Assembly (NCBI GenBank): GCA_030685235.1
Contig: MU839106.1
Span: 248,001-312,000 of the forward strand
DNA: 64,000 bases
Origin: Copromyces sp. CBS 386.78
Lineage: Eukaryota; Ascomycota; Sordariomycetes; Sordariales; Sordariaceae
Direction of reading: 5' to 3'
Shown here: one piece after another, positions 12,201 to 23,405 of the stretch
How positions within the stretch are numbered: the stretch's first letter is position 1
Layout: each line of letters begins with the position of its first letter
Notes under the pieces: generated by a model
What the model was told of the DNA's origin: nothing
What the model saw: the letters and a program-made list of their open reading frames with translations, nothing else
Databases searched by the model: none
Translations under genes and position numbers: made by a program

Positions 12201-14844
12201 GCTTCCTGTCAAGCGTGACAATTGTGGACGGCTTCATTTCCACTTGCTGCCGTTGTCTTTTCAAACCGAACTGACGGGAGGCAGCTTCCAGTCGGCGTCG
12301 TGACTGCTTCAACTTTGCTAGCGTGCCCCAAGATATGGAAGGAACGCCCTCAAGGCCTCAACTGCAATCCGAGATCGCTGCCCCTGGCCGACCATGACGG
12401 GATGCACCGTGCGTGACTGGGAATGGCAACTGCCCTGACACTCCCTAGAGGTATCCATTTGGGCACCTCCACACCATCTGTCCCCTCCGTAAGGAAGGTG
12501 CCCTCCAACCTCCACAACATCCAGCCATCTTGCCACAGACACTCCTTCCTCAGCCTGAGTGTCTCCTTCCCTCCATCTCCAGGCTGCTATTTGTGACTCG
12601 TCGAACATCGATCTGGATTCCACTTGGTCTTCTGCCAGATATGTCAAAAAGTGTCGGGCAGGAAAAAGATGCAAGAACGAAACGTTGATGCGTGAACATG
12701 GAAGGTGCAGCGAAGGGCATGGATATGAGGTCGCCGGCTTCCCGCCATTCTCTCCAGTGGGCAGTGGCTGCATCCATTGGATTGACTAGAGGTAGTTCAG
12801 GCCATCGTCCAATGAGAGACACCGGCTGGACGGAGTATTCTCCTCCTCGTTGAGCACCCTCCCCTCATGGTCTTTTTGTGGTCTCTCCTCCCACCTGTCA
12901 TTACACACCTTGCTCGCCTTTTCCACCCGCGCGTTGTTGACTGGGACTCCGGTCATGAAGTTGTTCTCCAGCGTCCTTGTCCTCCACCAAAATGGCATTC
13001 TTATCCCTTCATAACATATTTTCCTCGATGAAAACATCATGGCCGCGAGATACCAGAATGCCTGGATCCTTTGAACTCAGGGTCATGCCCCAGGAGGACA
13101 TGTGTCGTTGGTCGTTGGGTTGCTTCCAAATGTCGTGAGCAGTGGCGAGCTTTTCACCGTTCCCACACTCCACGCGGGACAAGCCTAACTTTGATCGCCG
13201 ACAATAGAACCCCAAGGTCCCTTACCCAGCAAAAAGGAACCCACATTCCGTGACGACAAGTCGTCTTATGGCATGAGGTTATCGACATGCCAATGCAACG
13301 GCGGATGGCCTCATGGGCACATCCAACGTCAAGCCCCCCTTACAACATTGCACTCCACAAGGCAGGACACCCAACACAATAGATGAAAACCCCTGGCAGG
13401 CTGACAGATAGCCTGCTGGCTTGTCCAGGCAAAGTCGTCTGTTGCGCTGCTACTAGTGGCCGAGCAGGCAAAGTGGAAAGTGGAATGTGTGAGCATGCAA
13501 AGGAAGGCGTCCACCAACATTTACACGAACGAGATTGGTCAATCACCTGTCTTGGGAGCCTCGCCGATAATTGACACTACGACTCTTAGGTTCATTACTC
13601 GGCTGTTATCTGCCCCTATCATCTCACGTATCACAGATGGCGGGGCATCATCACACACATGGCTGCGTCGTAGTACAGGCCGCCCTCCCACGTCTGGCCT
13701 CTCACAATCCTCTTCGCAACGGCAAGTCACGTTCAACATCCTGGCACACACTCGCCTATTCTAGGCTGTCCACTCCCATGGTCATCAGCAGTGTCAGCAA
13801 AAGGTGGTGGTGTTGGAGAGACCCAGCAGTAGAGACGGGATGGACCTGACTGACAGTGCCCGCCTCCCACCCCTCACGTTTTCGTTTTCGTTCTGTTCTG
13901 TTCCCCAAAGTATACACGCTCGCTTTGCCCTTCCCACACGTTTTCTTTCCGCACCGCGGGCCACTCACGCATTCTTCCGCCTCGTCTCTCTCTCTCGGCC
14001 AGTCTCAGGCTCAGTCTCAGGCTCAGGCTCTCTGCCGTCTCTCTGTTGACAAATCAAGGGGCCTTGAGGCAGATATACTGCGCTGATTCCTCACTCTCGC
14101 ACAACCACACTTATTGGAATCACGTTTAAGCCTCTGTGTCCCGTCAACGCAACCTCGCGGTAAGCCCAAGCGGAAGAAGCCAGCAATCCCGAACCCAAAC
14201 ACCCAGGTTTCTATCCTTCCGCTGCTTGTTTGGGTCACGGTCAGGGCTGTTTCATCCACAGGCCCGCCTTTAACGTCCAAGCACGTACCTCTCCAGATTG
14301 AGCGCCCACCTTCGTCTCTATTCGTCGCCTTTGTTTCCTCCACCTGGTTTCGCTGGGCCGTTCTGCCCCCTTCTGCCCCCTTTTCGTCCCATCGACGCCC
14401 CCTTGTTGGCCGCCCTCGTGCAACGTGCTGCGGAGGTCCTCCTCCTACAGCCCTACCTACTCTACTCCAACAGGTACCTTACCTCCCGAGAAGCCGAGCC
14501 GACCCCACAGGATTTGCCTATCTGGCTCGTCATTCTCACCGGCTCCCCTCGTGCCTTGCCATGTCTGGGTGCTCGCAGGCTGCTCTCGTCCCGCTCCATG
14601 ACAATCACTTCTGCCGCGACGAATCGCGCTTGCTAGATCCAGCGCGGTCCCGGTTTGACCCCCGTGGATCGTCGTCACATCAACTCGCGTGTTGCATCTG
14701 GGTTCGATAACCACACTCGTCCCAAGGCGGCCAATCCTCGGACACGTTCGACACAGACCACCAACCTACTACCCCTACTTAGGCAATTGCTTTACCTCGA
14801 ACTGGGGGAACACAAGATGGACCACCCAAACAACACCGGCTACA
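9246..14844. other. Long gene-poor interval, with upstream leader of the zinc-cluster gene
   Basis: No gene could be supported here. Frames on both strands are short and conflicting. One minus-strand frame starting at 10392 (about 55 codons before a GTGTCA donor-like site) has coding-like texture but no recognised family and no convincing downstream exon. From about 13.86 kb to 14.8 kb the plus strand becomes pyrimidine-rich, with CT runs and CTCAGG repeats near 14005-14031, typical of the promoter and 5' leader of an ascomycete gene, here that of the gene starting at 14845. Several short upstream ATG frames occur in this leader. Confidence 0.5.
14005..14031. repeat. Short CTCAGG/CTCAGT tandem repeat in the leader
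   Basis: Four imperfect copies of a CTCAGG-type hexamer sit in a CT-rich tract upstream of the zinc-cluster gene. It is probably simple sequence in the promoter or 5' leader. Confidence 0.6.
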
Positions 14845-17800
14845 ATGCCTCCTTGTTCGCTGCAGGGCCAACTTCACATGCAAGTACCCGCTTCCCACAC
14901 ACTCTGTTGCTTTGCTCATCCCCCTGACGTCCTCAAGACGATTAGCTTGATTGCTTGCCCAGAGTTTCGGACCCAGTCCTACTACTGTCTTGGCTAACCG
15001 CACCCGTCTTTTGCTCAACACCAGGTTTTCCATCCGACGATACCTTATACATCAGGCCCGGCGGGTGCTGATGTTCGCTCACATAAAAGAAAACGAGAAG
15101 GGGATATCGCGGGCTATGTCCGCAGCTCCCCCTGGCTCGGCTCTTTCACCTTTGCCTCACTGCCAGGGGCACAGGACGTGCCGTACTCTTCCCCCGGTCG
15201 TACCCCCAGCCTAGAGGAGTTTGACGCATATCATCATGCGGGCCAAAATGCATTGCAAGGCACGCTGCCAGGTATGTTTCGTCCATCGCGCAAACACTGT
15301 TGAGACCAGTCTCTCACTAGTCTTTGCAGACCCGAGCCACTACGATCCAATCCACTATCCGTCCCCAGGCCCAACAATACGGAGCAACCTCTCAGAAGCG
15401 TGCTCGGCCTTGGCTCCATATTCCCCGGTAACTCAACCCGATTATTTCTCCCAGTCAACTGCAGTTGCCCCTACTCCAGAGAATGTCTATCAGACCTATG
15501 ACTCGTCGATCAATGACTTCAAGGTCGATGACAGCCCTGGTGGCGATGGTTTCAGAGCGCCAGGCGCCCCGGGGATGGACCACAGAGCCGACAACTATGC
15601 CCACGGACCGGTCACCTTTTGCGATCCCATGCAGTCACACACGACGCTCGCTATATCTTCCCCTTCACTATCCCATCCTGGTGATACTTCCATGTCCTCT
15701 TCCTACTTCCATCCCCAGACCTACGTCTTTCAACCGCCACAGAGCCAGTTGAGCGTGTACGGTGCTTTGCACAACTCCTCCTTATCAGAGCCAAACCTAC
15801 ACAACTCCCGTTTTCCAGTTCCCATAGACCAGACTTTTGGGTATGGCCGAGTTGAAACCATGCAGGGGTCTGAGGTGAATCGTGCCATCATGGGCCCGAC
15901 AGACACATCCATGATGGTGCCTGTAACATCGGCCTCTGGGTATCAACAAGATCACAGTCTTGTACAACAACAGCCACGGTGGGTGGAGGTCGTGAAGGAT
16001 AGGGGGGATAGAGTCATGAAGGAAGAGCTGATGGACGACTCTGACTTTGAAGATCGTGAAGTTGTCCCTGTATCCACACCGTTGGGCGGCTCCTATGAGG
16101 ATCTTTCCCATACTCTAACTGAGTCCAACATGGGCTTGGCCGGCAGCGGCAACTCGGACGGGGCAAAGGATGCTTTGCGGAGAGGCTCGGTCGACAAGAA
16201 GAAACGTGGTCCACTGGGAGAAGACAAGCGGAAAGCAACATGCGACACTCGTAGCATGGGCGCCTGTATACGATGCCATAATCAGCGAATTCGGGTAAGT
16301 ACTGTCGATGCCTCAACAAAAGCCTACTTTAAGCATGCTAACAGAGAAAAGTGCCACCCCAATCCACTGGAGCCACACAACCGTGACGCTCCGTGTCAAT
16401 CATGCCTCGCGTTTTCCAAAGATTCAAAGAAGACCATCCACAACATCCCTTGTATTCGCGACAGGATTATTGGGATAAGGATTTTCCGCGCCGGCGGGTT
16501 GAACTTGACGAAACGCTTCACTCATACTCAGGTCGTCGATGTGAGTGACCAGTGGGGCCCTACTCGTCGAGTCGAAATGGTTCAGGGGTTGTGCAACGAA
16601 CCAAAGGTGGTTGTGCGACTATGCAAGGAGCCCATCGTTTTGGAAGTCCGTCGCTTTCATCCGGCTCCGACAGATATCAACGAGCGAAGATATGTTGCCA
16701 ACGGCATTCCTGCGGTTCAGCCTCTGCAGCCCTTTTGCCTGGTTAATGTGGAAAGTGCGGCTTCCCAGTTCAATCACTACATCACCACCAACGCGCTGCA
16801 TGGTCTTGAGGAAGCTGTTGAGAAGTCGGATGAAATTGTAAAGCGGACTTTTGCCATGATTGCCGCGAAGTGCCGCGAACTTACCGTAGGTCGTTTACAT
16901 ACTTCACTCCGTTTTTTATCGTCACTAATAATGTAACTCTGCCTAGAACATGACAGAAGACAAAAACAACAAGAAGAACAAAGAGGCCAAGCGTCAAAAG
17001 GACCAGAGAGAGCTTTTAATAAATGCAGTCCGTCTCTGGTTTGCTATCCGTAAGTACCCTCCTCCATCATTGTCTTGAATAACAATGCTGATAGAGTTCT
17101 CCAGGCCATGGCATAGGGTCCGCATGGCTGGATTCCAGCTCCGACTCGGCCGACACGCTTGACATGAATCCAGTGTACAAGGATGACTACCCACTCTACG
17201 GACGCGTCGACGTGCCACGCATGATTGTCGCCCAGTTCGATAGCATTCGGCATGAGCGCATCTACAAAGATCTCGCTCCCCGTGTGCTGAAGCTTTACGA
17301 AAAGCTCATCACATCGGGTGACATGCAGAACTGGTTCATCATTTATCTGGTGACATTCTTGTTTCTCCATCAAGTCAGCTGTATCTCCTTTGATCGGTAT
17401 CGTCGTGTAAGAGATAACTCGGGTGGCAGGCAACAGGTTTGTGAACTCGATATCTTGTGGCTGTGGCAAGGCGAGCTAACTTTGGGTTTGTAGGAAACCC
17501 GCTACGGACCAATTGGGCCAAGTCCCAATTCTCCCTCTGAATTTGTCGAAAGTGCTTTCGTCGAAGAGGTGCAGCACGGGGGTGTGGTTCTTCTGGCCTA
17601 CTGGCAGTACTTCAAGCGCGCCGATCTCATGCGCTTACAGTGGGATAACAGAAGCGAAACCAAGCTAAGCACTCTTGAACCAGAGAAAGCCGAGCTTCTG
17701 CGGTGGACTGTTGAGCAGTTGAAGAGCGTTGATCCAAACACAGGAAGGGCCAAGTGTAAGTGCTGTTGTGATGTGGGATAATGAGAGCCAATGGCTAACT

Positions 17801-17991
17801 CGGCCACAGTGGATAGCATTCCCAAGACCCCAGCCCAAGGCTGCTGGGAGCATGAATTGTACTGGGTATCGCGGATGTTCGACTCGACCTCGACCAGGGA
17901 CTCACAGTGGTCACCTCCCGAGACCTTTACTCGCGCTAAGCCAAGTGTTGGGAGAGAGTATACGCCGCCTAGACCATCTCAGTCGCCTTGA
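14845..17991 (+). CDS. Zn(II)2Cys6-type zinc-cluster protein, 887 aa, eight exons
   Basis: Probable nuclear DNA-binding regulator. Exons are 14845-14883, 15025-15271, 15330-16294, 16352-16885, 16947-17049, 17105-17436, 17494-17755 and 17810-17991. The sum is 2664 nt (888 codons) with agreeing phases. Donors are mostly GTAAGT/GTATGT, but GTACCC in intron 1 and GTTTGT in intron 6. The first 380 residues are Ser/Pro/Tyr-rich and probably disordered. A basic stretch (KKKRGP) precedes a zinc cluster with Cys at about 408, 411, 418, 432, 435 and 451 (CX2CX6CX13CX2CX15C). The Cys418 codon opens exon 4; acceptor AAAAG at 16351 joins CIRCHNQRIR to CHPNPL. A conserved C-terminal region of about 435 residues follows, ending near WEHELYWVSRMFD. 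I recognise the general fungal C6 family but not a named gene. The start rests on one short 13-codon exon (MPPCSLQGQLHMQ) and is the weakest part; the interior is strong. Confidence 0.85.
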
Positions 17992-18904
17992 TTGCCCCTC
18001 GTTTTCCTTTTCTGTCCGAAATATTCACAGACATGTAGAGAGTATTCCTTGTTTGGATGTGTCTTGAACAAAATTTCTCTTGGCTCGTTTTTCGGTTACA
18101 ATTTTTCACTTCTGCATTGACATCAAGCATTGGTGACGGACAAACTGTCCATGTGGTGTAGCGCTTTTAACAAGACAATCACGGCAACGAACACTCCTTT
18201 TTTCCCCATGGTACCGGTGCACCCCCAAAAAGTTAGATTTCATCATCATTCCGCTTTTCTCCTTTCAGTCCTTATGCTTCTAGGCCTTAGTATTTGAAAG
18301 AGAGTAGACGGACAAGCAGATAGAAAGATAAGGAAGGGTCAAGGGTAGGAAAAATTGTGGTTGTTGTTGTTGTTCGCGCAATGGCCTGTTAGTTAGTATT
18401 CCCTAATAACAACATATGATCTTGCATGATGTTGAATTGTAGCTTTCATGTTATTAATCGACAAACTGCGGTTCTACGATAGTGCTGCTTTTGACGGAAG
18501 TGTCGTCGGCGACGTTGCTTGGACGATTGTTTCTGCCCCACCTGGGAACTTGCCAACTTCCTATGGTGAACTGGTTCGTCCCGTGTGTGTGTAAACAAAA
18601 CCCCTGAAAGGTGCAGTCGATTCAGCTTTTCTTTTGTGGGTTGATTCTAGGTAAAACAGTGGGGATATTGCTTGGTTGTCGTGGACAGCCACAGGAAGAC
18701 GGGGATTCGTGCCTGTTGTGATGTGATTGGAGGTGATTGTGGGAAAGACGAGCAAAGTTTGCAGTCAGACTGTAACGGAGCAAAAATTGAAATTGTTTAT
18801 ACCTGTATATATATTGACGAGATTGAAGTGAAGAAAACAACTGGCGGTCGATAATGATACTGTACCTCTAGATAGGCACGGGGAGCAAAAAAGGAGAAAT
18901 CACC
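17992..18904. other. 3' flank of the zinc-cluster gene
   Basis: No gene is supported. The interval probably contains the 3' UTR of the zinc-cluster gene and intergenic DNA. A short GTT/TTG microsatellite is present at about 18357-18373. Confidence 0.4.
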
Positions 18905-18912
18905 AAAAAAAA
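18905..18912 (-). terminator. RNA polymerase III terminator of tRNA-Glu
   Basis: Eight A residues on the plus strand make a T8 run on the minus strand, 11 nt downstream of the tRNA 3' end. That is the expected form of a Pol III terminator. Confidence 0.85.
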
Positions 18913-18923
18913 GATATTGAGAC

Positions 18924-19014
18924 TCGGATACCGGGAGTCGAACCCGGGGCTGTTGAGAGAGCAGTCACTCCTGAGAAGTGAGAGTCAACGATGTTACCGC
19001 TACACCATACCCGA
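18924..19014 (-). tRNA. tRNA-Glu (anticodon CTC) with a 21-nt intron
   Basis: Read on the minus strand, the acceptor arms TCGGGTA and TATCCGA pair over 7 bp with one G-U. The D region is GTGTAGCGGTAAC. The anticodon stem GTTGA/TCAAC encloses a loop with CTC at positions 34-36. The T arm is CCGGG-TTCGACT-CCCGG, which is also a good B box. The 91-nt gene leaves a 70-nt mature body if a 21-nt intron lies directly 3' of position 37, the canonical nuclear tRNA intron site. An eight-T terminator follows. Confidence 0.92.
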
Positions 19015-19888
19015 TTGAACTGATATGGTCCGATTTGTTGTTGTTGCGAATGTCTCTGGAGGTTGTGCTTATTTATGGCTGCGTGGAGAAAATTTGCTGG
19101 TGTGGGTTCGGAAGTTTTGGTATAATAAGTGGGCCTCTGGGAAAGTCAAGAGGGGATCCTGGTTGGACTGGACCTTGAGATGAGAGTGGGATCACTTTTG
19201 GAGAAGTGACTGCAAAGTGCAAACGGACGAGACGATAATAACGGAAGAAAACATTAGAGAGAATTCACAAGCCCCAAAGACTAAGGTAATATTGGATATA
19301 TTGGCTTTTGACTTGCATGACCCTCTTCCGGGCCACGGCAATCGGTCATGTAAGGAACGCGGCAGCCACTTGAAGGGGTCTGGCTTAGTTTCTGCAACAG
19401 CCAGCCCGCGCTGCCTGCCGGAAAGTAACTGATAAGATAAGACTGCCGGCCCAAATGCAGTCGCGATTTGGCCAGTACATTAGGTTGGCGGCAAGCTGCC
19501 GAGCTGCGAGCTGTCCTCATGTGGGACCTGTCCTTTCAAGTTGTCACCACAACATCATCCTTCGATACCCCGTGGCCTTTTACTCACCACATCTGCAACT
19601 TGCGAACCACCGCTCCTTTCGCGTGCGCAAAACAAAATACAATTCGCACGGCTAAATAATAATCTTATCGTCGCTGCGGCATCACCCTCTCGAGAGATCG
19701 AACACCTATCTGCATTCCAGGTAAAGAGGATCATCATCGTCGACCACAACCGAGACCGAGACATCTTCTTCTTCAAGTCCACGACCAAGGCACGTCCGTC
19801 TTCCGATCGATCAATTCCCAACTAAACCAAACCAAACCACATTGCGATCCGATAAGCAGCCTCTTTCTCGCTGTCACAAACCGCCAAA
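19015..19888. other. Intergenic region and 5' leader of the Sec72-like gene
   Basis: No gene is seen. The last 200 bases before 19889 have the A/C-rich, pyrimidine-rich texture of a fungal 5' leader and end in a good initiation context (GCCAAAATGG). Confidence 0.5.
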
Positions 19889-20572
19889 ATGGCCGAAGAC
19901 CTCGACACCTACACCCACCTCCCCCTAACCATTGACCCGCAATCCAAATCCATCTCCCTCCACCCCTCGGCCTCCTTGTCCAGCATCCAAACCCGCGCCC
20001 TCGAAGCCGAACTCTCGGCCCTAAACGCCCTCCACCGCTCCCTGCACTCCCTGGACCCTCCTCACCTGGTCCCCCCGCCCCCCATCCCCGTAAACCCCAA
20101 ACGCTCCGCGCAAGTCGCCAAGCTGCGCGACAGCGGAAACGCCGAGTACAAGAAACAAAAGTACGCCGAGGCCGGCAAGTTTTATACCCTGGGTATTCAG
20201 ATGGCGCTTGCGCGCCCGCTTTGGGAACCGAGCCAACTTGTAAGGGAGGAGGTGCACAGCTTGTTCAGCAACAGGGCCCAGGCACACATGTGGATGCAGG
20301 AGTGGCCTGAGGCTGCGGTGGATGCGGAAGCATCGGTGGAGGCCAAGAGGGTGGGGAATGCCAAGGCTTGGTTTAGACGTGGAAAGTCACTGCTAGAAAT
20401 GGGGAGACTCGAAGAGGCGAGAGAGTGGGTTGGTCGCGGGCTGGAAGTCGAAGGGGAGGAGAAGGAGTTGGCCGAGTTGGGGAGGGAGATTGAACAGAAG
20501 CTGGAGTTGAAGAATGCTGGTGGTGCTGGTGCTGGTGCTGGTAACAAGGACGGGCAGGGGCATCTGGCTTAG
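19889..20572 (+). CDS. sec72: Sec72-like TPR protein of the ER translocon
   Basis: Intronless 227-aa protein resembling fungal Sec72, the cytosolic tetratricopeptide subunit of the Sec62/Sec63 complex that supports post-translational import into the endoplasmic reticulum. The start is chosen for its context (CAAAATGG) and the typical N-terminus MAEDLDTYTHLPLTID. The family landmarks PPPPIPVNPKRSAQ (about residues 62-75) and LRDSGNAEYKKQKYAEAGKFY introduce the TPR block, which runs to about residue 195 and includes LFSNRAQAHM, EASVEAKRVGNAKAWFRRGK and MGRLEEAREWVGRGLE. There is no membrane segment, in keeping with a peripheral subunit. The tail is a short Gly/Ala repeat (GGAGAGAG), then GHLA. 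Codon use is GC-rich and normal. Identification is from remembered family features. Confidence 0.85.
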   Translation: MAEDLDTYTHLPLTIDPQSKSISLHPSASLSSIQTRALEAELSALNALHRSLHSLDPPHLVPPPPIPVNPKRSAQVAKLRDSGNAEYKKQKYAEAGKFYTLGIQMALARPLWEPSQLVREEVHSLFSNRAQAHMWMQEWPEAAVDAEASVEAKRVGNAKAWFRRGKSLLEMGRLEEAREWVGRGLEVEGEEKELAELGREIEQKLELKNAGGAGAGAGNKDGQGHLA

Positions 20573-21133
20573 AGTGCTATGGGACGTTACCGGGGACGGA
20601 GGAAACAGGCTTAGAAAGCTGCGAGGGGTGGGTTAGCCAGCTGGAGACAGGCCTGGGGAGCTGGAAATGGGTGGGAGATGGAGTGGGAAGTGGCGAGGAG
20701 TCTTGAGGCGAAGGAGTTTGACATGTTGGCTGCCGTGTTTCATTCTCAGGAATGGGCCAAGTATGGAGCGGAGGTTGGGAAGGAGATACAAGAGGTGTGG
20801 TTGTGTACGGATGGGAGGCTTCGGGCAAAGAACGTGTTTTGACTACCCGAGAGAATGGCTTGTCGTGCCGTCATGACAGGATCACACTTGGAGCAAAGGG
20901 ATAGAGGAGCCTGGATTACGGGCTCAGGTCCGCGTTGCCCCTGACCTTCGGAATCCGAGCGAATTCCCACACCTAGAGAAAAGCGTCCCACAAGTTGTTT
21001 TGACGGAAGGAAAAAGGCACGCAGAAGGGACTTTGTTATTTTCATGTATTACTTCTTCAGGGACACACCACACAGCGCCGCTGTCAACAGTCAGCGCTTT
21101 TTGTTTTGCTTTGCTCTGCTTTTACTATGGTAG

Positions 21134-21149
21134 GCAGATAGATAGATAG
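21134..21149. repeat. GATA microsatellite
   Basis: About four uninterrupted copies of the tetranucleotide GATA (AGAT register). Confidence 0.8.
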
Positions 21150-21962
21150 TTGCGCGTTAGGGCGTTAGGTACACATAATTGGGATTCATTTGTTACACAA
21201 TTGTGTCTGTCGTCGAGGACTCTCATCCTTCCACCACATGAAAACGAAAAGCATTGCAAGGTCGATTAACCCGACATCAAAAAAGCCGAGGGAGGGAGGG
21301 GGGGGCTCTTGCAGCAAGCAACCTTTTCCAAGTTGCGAGTGGTTGTAAGGATGGACGATGGAACAGAGCATGCATGCATGGTCTGTCCGATACAGGTTGG
21401 TTGGCTGGCTGATTGATCCATCGAGAGAGAGAGTCCATTCCTGACTTTTGATTAAGATGGAGGAAGATGGAACCGGGTTTGTAGGGCGAATAAGCTGAAA
21501 CGAACATGAAAGCAGACAGATTCTATTTGGTATGTGCAAAATGTGGTCAAGAAGCCATTCATTGTAAACCTGCAATGACGATGAGAATATATAACATAAA
21601 ACTGGTTTGTTTGTTAGTTTGGTTCTTCGAATATAGGTCGAACAGGGGAGAAATTGAACTTTTATTAGCCTTCTTCTAGCTTTCGTTTGAAGGCACTAAT
21701 ATTATGACCAGGGTATAAAACGCCGTAGAAGCATCTTATGCCTGTCGCTGTCTCTTCTCAAGGCCCTTTAGGATAGGAAGATATGAGAAGGTAGTCTCTT
21801 ATAGTACCCATCCGTTCGAAGCCCGAATGCTTTTTCACTCTCAATAATTCGAAAGGTGGAACTAGGCGTTTTTTGTACCAAACTAACAAACATACCAGGG
21901 CTAGATTGTATCTTCGTCATTGAAACCAAGACTTCCTGTCCACTACTACGTATCTCGTAACT

Positions 21963-21996
21963 GGCGCAGCACCCATCACTGGGTGTGCGCTGCGCC
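21963..21996. repeat. GC-rich imperfect hairpin
   Basis: GGCGCAGC pairs with GCTGCGCC, and inside it ACCCA pairs with TGGGT, with a 4-nt bulge on one side and a 4-nt loop. It lies in intergenic DNA and no T-run follows. Confidence 0.55.
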
Positions 21997-22696
21997 GTTT
22001 GCGCGAATCCCGTAACGTAACCCATTCCATCCATCAGCGTGAAGTACTATGTCTGTTGCTGCTCGCCTAGTGTCAAGATCCTTACTCGGTTTCCGTCTCC
22101 TTCCCCTTATGTCTTGCCTCCTTTCTATGTGAAATTTCCATAATCCTGGTATAGCTTCCAAGTTCCGTCCTTGGTAATCCAATTGTTCCCTCCGTGATGA
22201 AATGTGATGTGATATGATGACCCGATGTGAAAAGCAACGCCATGATGGTTTCAAGCCCCCGAAAATGTACTAGTACAACGCCTCCGGTGTCCGCGACCGA
22301 GCATCTATGCTCAACCTGCAGTTTGCCTCCCCAACAACCTCATCACCTTTCCCCGGTGTGACGTCACTCCTCATATCTCGGCGCGGCGTGTTTGTTGGCA
22401 TGTCGGTTCTGCGTTTGGTGTTTCGAGCGGACGAGGAAGAGTTGTTCCGTGATCTTGTTTGTCCTCGTATTGTTGTGGCCGGTCCCAGCGCAATGCCGCC
22501 AACAGCGTGCGGAACGGCATTATGCAGGCGGAATGAACGGAAAACGGGAGGCGCATTCTCCGGCCAACCGGCCGACTATCCCAGAGCCACGCAGTGTTTT
22601 TCTCTTGTGTTGCCGCGGCGCCGTTTGCTTGTTTCGCCCCATTCGCCCCGCCCGACCGGTTCGCTCCATGCCCCTTGACTCAAGATGGCAAATCAT

Positions 22697-23050
22697 CTAG
22701 ATCATCTCAACCTTGTCCTTCTCGTTGAGGTCAACACTTGAAGCGGCGGTAATCGTTGGCTTGCGCGGCCTCATGACGGCATCCTGGCTGGACATGCGAC
22801 GGTCGAGCGCGCGCTCAAGCTTGGCGCCCAGAGCGAGCTTCTGCAGGTTGACGCTCTTCTCCTCGGACAGGTGCACGCGCTGCTGCACCAGGGCCTTGTT
22901 CTCCATGCGGTCAAGCCCCTTGCCAATGTCGGTGATCTCGGCGACGGCGCTGTCGGTGGTGCAGAAGGTGGGCGCGACCGAGTGGGCCACGGAGGGCGCC
23001 AGGGAGAGGCGGACGGAGGCGCGGTTTTGGGTCTGGGAGGGGGCGGACAT
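22697..23050 (-). CDS. Small conserved fungal protein, 117 aa
   Basis: Minus-strand frame of 117 codons starting at an ATG with A at -3 (CTAACAATGTCC). The predicted protein has a Ser/Thr-rich N-terminus (RASVRLSLAPSVAHSVAP), a central helical segment (AVAEITDIGKGLDRMENKAL, then QQRVHLSEEKSVNLQKLALG) and a basic RRMSSQ patch. This pattern is familiar from uncharacterised small proteins of filamentous ascomycetes; no function is known to me. There is no signal peptide or membrane segment. An alternative N-terminus is possible: exon 23349-23405 (19 codons, MSTSFDSADSSRPMMAPTT) ends in a GTAAGT donor and can splice in phase to a CCCAG acceptor at 23033, giving a 130-aa product that lacks the first six residues of this model. 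Confidence 0.7.
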   Translation of the reverse strand: MSAPSQTQNRASVRLSLAPSVAHSVAPTFCTTDSAVAEITDIGKGLDRMENKALVQQRVHLSEEKSVNLQKLALGAKLERALDRRMSSQDAVMRPRKPTITAASSVDLNEKDKVEMI

Positions 23051-23348
23051 TGTTAGTTTGGGTCAAAGTCGAGTGTGTGGATAATGTAAAGTGTAAAGCG
23101 AAGTAATCGTGAAAAAGATCCCGGGTGTCCGTTTTTTCTGTCTCTGTCGCCTTTGTTTTTGCGACCACGCCAGGCTTCTCTGAGCTAGTCACTCTAGCCC
23201 CAAAACGTAGTCACCCGGGCTGACTGAACGGTCGCGACCACGATAGGCAAGGGATTACACCTGTTTGGGCGCATCTGGAATGGGAGAAAGTGAGGGAGGG
23301 GAAGTGGGAATGGACCATCATGCTATCATGATAATTCGCGTGACTTAC

Positions 23349-23405
23349 AGTAGTAGGAGCCATCATGGGACGAGAGGAATCGGCAGAATCGAACGAGGTG
23401 GACAT
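23349..23405 (-). other. Possible alternative first exon of the 117-aa gene
   Basis: The minus-strand ATG at 23405 opens 19 codons ending exactly at a GTAAGT donor. Joined to the acceptor CTCCCAG ending at 23033, the frame continues as TQNRASVRLS in phase. The implied intron is 316 nt and has ACTAAC near its 3' end. This is inference; the downstream ATG model also works. Confidence 0.45.

Larger units (their letters stand above)
20573..22696. other. Intergenic interval
   Basis: No gene is supported in this 2.1-kb stretch. It holds the 3' flanks of the convergent Sec72-like gene and the 117-aa gene, a GATA microsatellite (about 21134-21149), a G-rich run near 21290-21306 and an imperfect GC-rich hairpin at 21963-21996. 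A plus-strand frame at 22307-22678 shows no recognisable features. Confidence 0.5.

Noticed and set aside
12318..12773. 151-codon minus-strand frame
   Set aside because: Overlaps other frames on both strands, has mixed composition, and no family is recognised.
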